From an uncultured Gemmataceae bacterium (GTDB lineage Bacteria; Planctomycetota; Planctomycetia; Gemmatales; Gemmataceae), in assembly GCA_937922175.1 (NCBI GenBank), contig CAKZUU010000094.1, forward strand, positions 1 to 5,154: 5,154 nt of DNA, written 5' to 3'. Under the pieces are notes generated by a model, which saw nothing but the letters and a program-made list of their open reading frames with translations, searched no databases and was not told the origin of the DNA. Both the position numbers and the translations under genes were made by a program. This document shows, piece by piece, positions 1 through 5,154 of this stretch (its first letter is position 1; each line of letters opens with the position of its first letter).

Positions 1-38
1 AGCATGGTCGCCAGGAAGGAGATTTGAACGATGCGCAT
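1..38 (-). CDS. Possible N-terminus of a secreted or membrane protein, cut by the window edge
   Basis: On the minus strand an ATG at 38-36 opens a frame that runs without a stop to the left edge and reads MRIVQISFLATML. One basic residue followed by a hydrophobic run is how a signal peptide or membrane anchor starts. A purine-rich stretch (GAAGAAA on the minus strand) lies a few bases upstream and could serve as a weak ribosome binding site. The gene would lie 167 bases downstream of the DUF1501 gene on the same strand. Only 13 codons are visible, so the product is unknown and the call could be chance. An alternative start at 43-41 in another frame reads much less like a leader peptide. Confidence 0.27.
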   Translation of the reverse strand, partial: MRIVQISFLATM

Positions 39-205
39 GTCATTTCTTCGGACACAACAGGTGGTTGGCGCCAGGTGACGACGCTTTTGTTTGAAACTAA
101 TTCACTCTGACGGTCCAGTTTTTTGCATTTGCACCCGCCCAATTGTGTGAGACAGCTGCCCCCATTGTCTCGGCATCTGGTCGTGGGACTCCTGTTCGAG
201 GTTCT

Positions 206-1630
206 TCAGATCAAGATCGCGGACAAGGGTCGGCCTCCGTGGCTAATCGGGATGGGGCGATTCAGGTGATCCGGAACGGTCGCTTCCGGGTCGACTCCCA
301 TTTGCCGATAGACGGTCGCGGCCAGATCGCCCATGGAGACGGGATGCTCCACGGGATACGCCCCGAGACGATCGGACGTCCCGAGCACGGCTCCCGGCCT
401 CGTCCCGCCGCCAGCGAAAAGGGCAAAGCCGCATTGCGGCCAATGGTCCCGACCGGCGGCGTGATTGATTTTCGGTTGTCGGCCCATATCGCCCGTGACG
501 AGGATCAACGTCTCTCCCAGCATGCCCCGATCCGTCAAATCATCGAGCAGCGCCGACAAGGCCCGATCCAAGAACGGGAGCAAGAGCCTTTTCAGCATGT
601 TGAAATTATTCTCATGCGTATCCCAATGACCATTGGGTCGGGCTTCGGTGTGGACGGTGATGAAGCTCACGCCCGCTTCGACCAGCCGCCGAGCCAGCAA
701 TACGCTTTGACCGAAGAGGTCTCGTCCGTAGCGTTCTCTCACCCGATCGGGTTCGCGTTCCAAATCGAAGGCGGCCCGCGCTTTCGCCGACAATAACAGG
801 TTGAATGCCGCTTGCCGAAGCGGAGGTACGGGACTCGCTTCGGCAGCGGCTTGCTGTGTGTCCAGTTGATCGATCAGACGTCGTCGCCGATTGAGAACGT
901 CGAGCGTGAGATCGCCCTGCAACTTAGGTAGGCTTGGCTCGCCGAGGAGGGAAATGTCAGGATTATAAAAGTCTTTGCTCTCGGCCGTATCGCTCGCGAA
1001 TCGGTCCGCTGTCGCCGATAACGGATCCCACCGCGGGCCAAGGTAACCGCCATAGGGACCTGCTCGACGCAACCCTTGACTATATCCGGGATGGGCCGGC
1101 AGCATCACGTAGCCGGGCAACTCCTCGCTCCGCCCTACGCCAAGGTATTGGCAGACGCTCGGCACGCTGGGATGATGCGTCGGTTTTGCGAAATAATCGA
1201 GTTGATCTTGGCCGCCGTCGAAACCTGTCATCACCGCATATGGATTGTGCGAGTTGTAACGATGGGATACGGTGCGAATCAACGCACATCGGTGCATCCG
1301 AGTCGCCAGGTTCGGAAGGTGTTCGCAGATCCGAAGGCCGGGAATCGAAGTGGCAATCGTCGAAAATTCGCCGCGAATCTCCGGCGGAGCTTGCGGTTTC
1401 GGGTCGAAAGTATCCAAATGCGACGGCCCGCCAAATAAATCGATCAGAATAAATGCCCGCGCGAATCGGTTTTTTTGCTTTGCTTCATTTTCGACGAGAA
1501 CCTTCCGGGACGCCGCCGAAGCTCTTCGCACTTGACCCAAGGCAGGAGCGAACAAACCAGCTGTCAACAACTCGCGGCGGGTGATACCGTCGCAGGCCTT
1601 GGTAGGAAATCCGAGGACTCTCAACATCAT
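206..1630 (-). CDS. DUF1501 family exported protein (sulfatase/alkaline-phosphatase-like fold)
   Basis: A 474-residue protein, complete and of usual length for DUF1501, a family greatly expanded in planctomycetes. The N-terminus carries a twin-arginine-type motif (TRRELL, residues 17-22), a moderately hydrophobic stretch and a possible cleavage site near ASAAS (37-41), suggesting Tat export. Family signatures follow: FGGPSHLDTFDPKP (66-79), GHWDTHENNF (334-343), and TGDMGRQPKIN with AGRDHWPQC (379-400). The last block resembles the metal-site region of the alkaline phosphatase superfamily; the family often has GEFGR where this protein has GDMGR. Enzymatic activity has not been established for the family as far as I know, so no reaction is assigned. 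Two adjacent ATGs (1630 and 1627) are possible starts. Homologues typically begin MLR-(I/V)-LG, so 1627 may be the true one; the upstream ribosome site is weak. DUF1501 genes often sit beside a DUF1549/DUF1553 cytochrome-like gene, and none is visible here. Confidence 0.93.
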   Translation of the reverse strand: MMLRVLGFPTKACDGITRRELLTAGLFAPALGQVRRASAASRKVLVENEAKQKNRFARAFILIDLFGGPSHLDTFDPKPQAPPEIRGEFSTIATSIPGLRICEHLPNLATRMHRCALIRTVSHRYNSHNPYAVMTGFDGGQDQLDYFAKPTHHPSVPSVCQYLGVGRSEELPGYVMLPAHPGYSQGLRRAGPYGGYLGPRWDPLSATADRFASDTAESKDFYNPDISLLGEPSLPKLQGDLTLDVLNRRRRLIDQLDTQQAAAEASPVPPLRQAAFNLLLSAKARAAFDLEREPDRVRERYGRDLFGQSVLLARRLVEAGVSFITVHTEARPNGHWDTHENNFNMLKRLLLPFLDRALSALLDDLTDRGMLGETLILVTGDMGRQPKINHAAGRDHWPQCGFALFAGGGTRPGAVLGTSDRLGAYPVEHPVSMGDLAATVYRQMGVDPEATVPDHLNRPIPISHGGRPLSAILI

Positions 1631-1785
1631 CAGTAACCGCCCGTTAAAGTGAGTTCAGGAGGTTTCTGCAAGGCAGGCGTGATCGACTTTGTAGTCTAAT
1701 CGACGGCATCCCCGATTGCAAGCTCGGAGGCACCCAGAGCGAGCAAGGGGCGAGTTTCCAGAGTGACATCTCGGAGGACGAGGTC
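1631..1785. promoter_or_regulatory. Divergent intergenic region between the DUF1501 gene and the secreted-protein gene
   Basis: These 155 bases separate two genes transcribed away from each other, so promoters for both should lie here; this is inferred from gene arrangement only. I found no convincing -35/-10 pair on either strand. The octamer CTCGGAGG occurs twice (1723-1730 and 1770-1777); the second copy is part of the ribosome binding site of the plus-strand gene. ATCGAC occurs at 1682-1687 and 1699-1704, flanking a short GACT/AGTC hairpin (1685-1696). Neither repeat is long enough to call an operator. Confidence 0.4.
1773..1778 (+). promoter_or_regulatory. Strong Shine-Dalgarno site for the gene at 1786
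   Basis: GGAGGA lies 7 bases before the ATG at 1786, an ideal spacing. No other ATG, GTG or TTG occurs in frame close upstream, so this site fixes the start. Confidence 0.8.
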
Positions 1786-2766
1786 ATGAAACGATGGGCG
1801 GTCGTGTTGATTTACCTGCAAGTGGTCAGTCTCGCAGGAACGCAGCCGACTTTCGCGAGCGATCTTAAAATCCGTCGCGCCGACGACCATTTACAGATCG
1901 AGACGGACCAAATCTCGGCTCGAATCAACACCAAGGGTTATGTCAGCGGAGTCGCCGGCGGTGGATTGCTGGACAAGAAAACCGGTGCGAGAGACTTAGG
2001 CTTCGGCTTGCACATCATGGACTTTCTGATGGCACCCGGTTCACGGGACGATGGCTATGCCCACCCGCAATTCCACGGCAAGATCGCGAAGCACTACGTC
2101 GAGGGGCCGCAAATCTGCACCCAGGCCAAGCAACTCGATCCCGAGGTGATCCACGGAGAAGACTTCGTCGCGATCCGGTTCCGTTTCACTTTCACCAAAC
2201 CTGGCCAAGGCTACAAAGCTGGTTCGACCTGGCAACAGACTCTCTTGTTTCGCCCGGGAGTGAGATACCTGTTCTCCGCGGAGACGATTACGACGGTCAA
2301 CGACCATGACGCTTTGTTTTACCGCATTGACATGCCGGGGCACATCCAGCATCGGGAGGGTGATCGGTTCGAGAAGGTCTGGTTGAGCTACCACGGCGAG
2401 ATTCCCTCATCGGAATTTTGCCGCGATTTTCCCCCTGATGAGCGTTTCCTGTATCAACGGAACGATCGTGCCATCCCCCAACGGATGATTCGTGCCTACC
2501 AAGTGAAATTGGCAGGCCGACCGGGACCTTGGTTGGCTGGCATGACTCTCGATCCGGCAGCGGTCAGCGAAGCGTGGTGCCATCAACGGGGTTACGTCTG
2601 TTTCATCCAGGAGTTGCACCAGCGGCCGGTGAAAGCGGGTCAAACCTTCGGGGCGGCCTACATCATCGGCTGGTTCGACGACAAAGACGAAATGGAGGCC
2701 GTCTATGATCGCTACCGCGGCAAGACGCGGATTGTCATCGAATCAGGTCGGGCCCACCTGAGATAG
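1786..2766 (+). CDS. Secreted protein of unknown function, probably beta-sandwich
   Basis: A 326-residue protein I cannot assign to a named family. Residues 1-24 form a classical signal peptide (MKRW, then a hydrophobic run to PTFA) with likely cleavage at TFA-SD, so the protein acts outside the cytoplasm. The mature chain alternates short strands with few helices. Notable segments are a glycine-rich turn GYVSGVAGGGLLDKKTG (51-67), LGFGLHIMDFL (71-81), aromatic strands around 125-165, and a C-terminal block FGAAYIIGWFDDKDEMEAVYDRYRG (in part, 288-312). This layout recalls carbohydrate-active or mutarotase-like beta-sandwich proteins, but that is an impression of fold and not a recognised motif. 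Four cysteines remain in the mature chain (111, 212, 265, 272). The start is well supported by a strong ribosome site. It is transcribed divergently from the DUF1501 gene and ends 158 bases before the CheW-like gene, so co-transcription with the latter is possible but not shown. Confidence 0.85.
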   Translation: MKRWAVVLIYLQVVSLAGTQPTFASDLKIRRADDHLQIETDQISARINTKGYVSGVAGGGLLDKKTGARDLGFGLHIMDFLMAPGSRDDGYAHPQFHGKIAKHYVEGPQICTQAKQLDPEVIHGEDFVAIRFRFTFTKPGQGYKAGSTWQQTLLFRPGVRYLFSAETITTVNDHDALFYRIDMPGHIQHREGDRFEKVWLSYHGEIPSSEFCRDFPPDERFLYQRNDRAIPQRMIRAYQVKLAGRPGPWLAGMTLDPAAVSEAWCHQRGYVCFIQELHQRPVKAGQTFGAAYIIGWFDDKDEMEAVYDRYRGKTRIVIESGRAHLR

Positions 2767-2910
2767 TCAACGGAGCGGCGGGCAGATGGAATCAACCCTA
2801 ACGGTTTTGTCAGAAAAATTTGGTGAGCATTCAGGGGAAATCCGCTGATTTCTGCGGGGGGTCTCGGCAGGATCGGCAAAATCGCGGTATCTTACCACAG
2901 GAAGGGTGAG

Positions 2911-2918
2911 AGCGAGAG
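2911..2918 (+). promoter_or_regulatory. Purine-rich ribosome binding site for the DUF11-CheW gene
   Basis: AGCGAGAG, with GAGAG ending 6 bases before the ATG at 2925, is the best-placed Shine-Dalgarno-like sequence. A stronger-looking AGGAAGGG (2899-2906) is too distant for this ATG. Nearby GTG codons at 2906 and 2918 are out of frame, which supports 2925 as the start. Confidence 0.45.
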
Positions 2919-2924
2919 TGCCGG

Positions 2925-4208
2925 ATGAGCGAGCCGAACAAACAGCCGACGGTCCCCGGGGAAGAGCCGGACGACGACGGCGATGCGACACCGCATTGGG
3001 CGGAATTGCCACGCCTGGAAATCGGTGATCAAGCGAGCATGTCGATGGCGATCCGCTTTCCCCCGCTGCCGGAAGTGCGGCCCGAGCAGCCACCGAGCGA
3101 AGGAAAGCCAGCGGATTTCATTGTGGTCCGGGATGAATTTGCGGCTCTGAGGCAACTCGAGAGGCTGCGCGATTCGACTTCCAAACCTGCTGATCCCGCG
3201 ATGTCGCCGGGCACGCCCTTGATTTACGGCATTGTGGTGCGCAACACGACCCCGATTCCGATGTACGATGTTCGGATCGAGCATGATCTTCCCGTTGGGG
3301 TCCGCTACCTGAAGAGCGACCCGCCGGCACGGCTGTTGGGACGACGACTCGTCTGGGAGGTGGGAACCTTCGAGTCAGGGAGCAAACAGCGATTCAAGAT
3401 CCACGTGCAACCGAATCGACCTGACGCCATTACCCCGGAGTCCCGGGCCGATTTCCGTGTTTATCAATGCCTTCGTACTCGCACGCGGCTTCTGCGTCCC
3501 AATATCTCGATTCGCCTCGAACTCCCGAATTCGGCGGCGGTGGGTGATACGGTTCGCCTGAAAATCGAAGCGGTGAATGCGGGGCCGGGGTCGGCCGAGG
3601 ATGTTCGCCTCGTCGTCGCCTTACCCCGGGGCTTGGCCCCTTCCGAGGGAGGCATCCTCCAGTTCCTCCGCCCACGTCTGGGACCCCGGGAGCAATTCGA
3701 GGCTTCCACTGACCTCCACATCAACGAATCAGGATCGTGGACCGTGCCGGTTCACTTGGTCGGCAATGGGAAATTGCTGGCGAGCAGTTCGGCGGATCTC
3801 GAGGCCACCACGACGGCACCGACACCGACCATTCCGCTGACAACCTCCATCTTCTTGCTTGAACTTTCCGAACGCTTCTGGGCGATCCCCGTGTCACAGG
3901 TCGTGGAAGTTCATCGAAACACCGCCTCGTTGCCCGATGGGTTGACACCGATTGATCTACGCCGGGCTTTGAATCTGCCCCCTGGCGGTTTCCCTGGCCG
4001 AATCGTGCTTGTCCGTGGTGAGCACGACCGGACGGCTGCCTTGGCCGTCGATCGAACGCTCGGAGTGGTCCGGTTGACATTTGATGCAGAAGGCAAAGCG
4101 GTCTACCAAGGCCGGCCGGTGGCTTTGCTGGACGTCAACGGTCTTTTTGGCAATTCCCCAGAATCGGGTTCCCAGACGGAGGTCCCCATCTCTCGAAACA
4201 GTTCGTGA
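2925..4208 (+). CDS. DUF11-repeat protein with C-terminal CheW-like domain
   Basis: A 427-residue protein in three parts. Residues 1-65 are acidic and proline-rich (EEPDDDGD near 13-20) with no signal peptide or membrane segment, so the protein is predicted to be cytoplasmic. Residues 96-163 match a DUF11/COG1361 repeat: the VVRNTTP strand, DLPVGVRYL, then WEVGTFESGSKQRFKI. Residues 195-292 look like a second, more diverged copy (VNAGPGSAEDVRLVVALPRGL). A threonine/proline linker (295-307) leads to a CheW-like domain at 308-410, recognised from FLLELSERFWAIPVSQVVEV (310-329), IDLRRALNL (343-351), ALAVDRTLGVVRL (372-384) and VALLDVNGLFG (399-409). CheW domains couple chemoreceptors to the CheA kinase. 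This one is about 100 residues instead of the usual 135-150 and lacks the central G-x-I-N-L-R-G strand. It lies 11 bases upstream of a membrane sensor gene, which fits a coupling role. Function is inferred; the DUF11 domains may serve as protein-binding modules. Confidence 0.85.
   Translation: MSEPNKQPTVPGEEPDDDGDATPHWAELPRLEIGDQASMSMAIRFPPLPEVRPEQPPSEGKPADFIVVRDEFAALRQLERLRDSTSKPADPAMSPGTPLIYGIVVRNTTPIPMYDVRIEHDLPVGVRYLKSDPPARLLGRRLVWEVGTFESGSKQRFKIHVQPNRPDAITPESRADFRVYQCLRTRTRLLRPNISIRLELPNSAAVGDTVRLKIEAVNAGPGSAEDVRLVVALPRGLAPSEGGILQFLRPRLGPREQFEASTDLHINESGSWTVPVHLVGNGKLLASSSADLEATTTAPTPTIPLTTSIFLLELSERFWAIPVSQVVEVHRNTASLPDGLTPIDLRRALNLPPGGFPGRIVLVRGEHDRTAALAVDRTLGVVRLTFDAEGKAVYQGRPVALLDVNGLFGNSPESGSQTEVPISRNSS
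3210..3413 (+). other. First DUF11-like beta-sandwich repeat (residues 96-163)
   Basis: The order of elements fits DUF11: an opening P-G-T-x-L-x-Y strand, the V-x-N-T strand (VVRNTTP), a Y-D-V-x-I-x-x-D-L-P-x-G-V segment, then W-x-V-G-x-F with G-S-x-Q-R-F-K-I. In this family such domains are usually found in secreted or surface proteins, which makes a cytoplasmic context unusual. Confidence 0.75.
3507..3800 (+). other. Second DUF11/CARDB-like repeat, diverged (residues 195-292)
   Basis: Begins with SIRLELPNSAAVGDTVRLKI, then VNAGPGSAEDVRLVVALP, which matches the N-x-G-x-x-x-A-x-x-V pattern of DUF11 and CARDB folds. The following PRLGPREQFEASTDL fits the closing strands. Similarity is weaker than in the first repeat, so it could equally be called CARDB-like. 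Confidence 0.6.
3846..4154 (+). other. Compact CheW-like domain (residues 308-410)
   Basis: The first strand pair, FLLELSERFWAIPVSQVVEV, is a close match to the CheW start (hydrophobic strand, A-I-P, V-x-x-V-x-E-V). Only 13-14 residues separate this from the D-L-R-x-x-L element, where CheW proteins usually have about 33. The missing part corresponds to the strand ending in N-L-R-G. The VDRTLGVV segment matches the conserved V-D-x-V-x-x-V, and the domain ends with VALLDVNGLF, like the usual L-L-D-x-x-x-L-L end. The region between those two elements is also short. Confidence 0.72.
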
Positions 4209-4219
4209 GACTCTCTGCC

Positions 4220-5154
4220 ATGACGCAACTCGCCCAAGATGAGAAATCGCCGAGCCGTCGACCGCGTCGAATCCTGGCGGGGATATTGGGCATCCTCTCC
4301 CTGACAGCGTTGGCGCTGGTGGTGCTGGTGCCACCTTGGCGCGAGGTGGAGCAAGCACGAGCCGCCCAGCGAACGGCCGAACCTTTCATTGCGGCCCGTC
4401 GGGTCATCGAGCCATTACTCGAATACCGCCGTTACGCCGGTGAATGGGTGGCGGGAACGGGTCGGATCGACAACGTTCAACTCACGCGACAAGCCGAACA
4501 AGTCGAGTCGTTGCTTGAGTCGTTGGAAAGCTCAGTCTGTCAGCCGGGATTCGACGAATCGCGTCGTCTGGTGATGACTCTCCGGTCGGATTGGGAGACG
4601 ATTCGTCGGGGTCTGATGTCGTGGGCGGAAAACGGAGACTTCGCGGTCTACGCTGAACACGCTGGCGAGTTACTCAACCCCTTGCGGCAATTGGCGTCCG
4701 CTGCTGCTCGCCGCCAGCCCGAGGTGCAGTTGCTCGCCGTCCTTGTTGCCGACATCGACGATCTCTCCCAAATGGCTTTTGCCGTCCGTCATGCTGCCCG
4801 CTCCCGCCGCTTCGAGCGAGAGACACAAAGTCGCATCAGTCGGTTGCTAGGCCGGCTGGAATCGCGGCAGACCTTGTTACCGAGCGACCTCCACTCCGGC
4901 GAACGATTCCAACTCTTGCAAAAATTGGAAAACGAAGTGCTGCGCGATCCGGTCCCCGTCGACGAGATGACCGCGACCGCCCTCACGCGCGATACCGAGA
5001 GTGTCATCCGCCAGGAGTTGCAGCGGACGGATGCCCATCTCGCCGAATGGTCCGAAACACTCGATGCTCGGATCGCCGCCTCCCGCCGTCATGCCATTCT
5101 CACGGCTTTCGCCTTGCTCGCGGCCATGGTGGCCGCCTTGGGGGCTTTCTACTT
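4220..5154 (+). CDS. Membrane sensor protein, N-terminal half (chemoreceptor or histidine kinase), cut by the window edge
   Basis: The frame from ATG 4220 stays open for 311 codons to the right edge. The first residues are cytoplasmic and basic (KSPSRRPRR, 9-17), followed by a hydrophobic helix at 18-39. Residues 40-290 are hydrophilic and helical, rich in Glu, Arg, Gln and Leu with no membrane segment, as in extracytoplasmic helical-bundle sensor domains. A second membrane helix starts near 291 (HAILTAFALLAAMVAALGAF) and reaches the end. This TM-sensor-TM order is typical of methyl-accepting chemotaxis proteins and sensor histidine kinases; the HAMP and signalling parts would lie beyond the window. 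The stretch EPLLEYRRYAGEWVAGTG (64-81) faintly recalls nitrate/nitrite-type helical sensors, but this is weak. The gene follows the CheW-like gene by 11 bases, so they are probably one operon. GTG at 4205 is an alternative start that overlaps the upstream stop codon and would add five residues; neither start has a strong ribosome site. Confidence 0.82.
   Translation, partial: MTQLAQDEKSPSRRPRRILAGILGILSLTALALVVLVPPWREVEQARAAQRTAEPFIAARRVIEPLLEYRRYAGEWVAGTGRIDNVQLTRQAEQVESLLESLESSVCQPGFDESRRLVMTLRSDWETIRRGLMSWAENGDFAVYAEHAGELLNPLRQLASAAARRQPEVQLLAVLVADIDDLSQMAFAVRHAARSRRFERETQSRISRLLGRLESRQTLLPSDLHSGERFQLLQKLENEVLRDPVPVDEMTATALTRDTESVIRQELQRTDAHLAEWSETLDARIAASRRHAILTAFALLAAMVAALGAFY

Noticed and set aside
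149..171. Hairpin GAGACA / TGTCTC with an 11-base loop, downstream of the DUF1501 gene
   Set aside because: The stem is only 6 base pairs with a long loop and no T-tract follows on either strand, so it does not qualify as a rho-independent terminator.
143..796. Long plus-strand open frame of 217 codons opposite the DUF1501 gene
   Set aside because: It is antisense to a gene with clear family motifs, starts with TTG, and its composition follows from the codon bias of the opposite strand.
1657..1662. Perfect AGGAGG on the plus strand in the divergent region
   Set aside because: No ATG, GTG or TTG follows at a usable distance with an open frame, so it does not mark a gene.
1631..1675. Minus-strand promoter-like pair TTGCAG - 17 bases - TTTAAC upstream of the DUF1501 gene
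   Set aside because: Only 3 of 6 and 4 of 6 bases match the consensus, and the start of transcription would fall almost on the start codon.
1763..1789. Tiny GTG-initiated frame ending in TGA that overlaps the ATG at 1786 (ATGA)
   Set aside because: It is eight codons long and lacks its own ribosome site; a regulatory leader peptide cannot be supported.
2041..2394. Minus-strand open frames opposite the secreted-protein and DUF11-CheW genes
   Set aside because: They have no ribosome sites or recognisable domains and are typical antisense shadows in GC-rich DNA.
2794..2808. AACC / GGTT hairpin followed by TTTT after the gene ending at 2766
   Set aside because: A 4-base-pair AT/GC stem with a 4-base T run is too weak and too likely by chance to call a terminator.
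2837..2857. Alternative hairpins GAAAT/ATTTC and CCGC/GCGG in the intergenic gap before the DUF11-CheW gene
   Set aside because: The two stems are short and mutually exclusive, there is no conserved element or T-tract, and nothing ties them to regulation.

Overview
The window looks like chromosomal DNA of a planctomycete, probably in or near the Gemmatales. The main reason is a minus-strand DUF1501 protein with the Tat-type start typical of that phylum. The base composition is moderately GC-rich. Secreted proteins of unknown function and DUF11-type repeats are also common there. The assignment rests on protein character alone, so the genus is open.

Layout: positions 1-205 are the 3' flank of the DUF1501 gene. 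They may include the first 13 codons of another minus-strand gene running off the left edge. Positions 206-1630 (minus) encode the exported DUF1501 protein. A divergent intergenic region (1631-1785) separates it from a plus-strand gene (1786-2766) for a secreted beta-rich protein I cannot assign to a family by name. After a 158-base gap comes the most interesting part. Positions 2925-4208 (plus) encode a cytoplasmic protein with two DUF11-like beta-sandwich repeats joined to a short C-terminal CheW-like domain. Immediately downstream, at 4220 and continuing past the right edge, is the N-terminal sensory half of a membrane receptor: a TM helix, about 250 residues of extracytoplasmic helical region, and a second TM helix at the window end.

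How they fit together: the last two genes look like the start of a chemosensory (Che-like) operon. The CheW-like protein would be a coupling or scaffold component, and the membrane protein its likely partner, either a methyl-accepting receptor or a histidine kinase. The signalling half of the receptor lies outside the window, so its output type is inferred. The DUF1501 protein and the 326-residue secreted protein have no evident link to this pair.

I saw no tRNA, rRNA, CRISPR array, insertion sequence or convincing rho-independent terminator. No stretch without a gene exceeds 300 bases.
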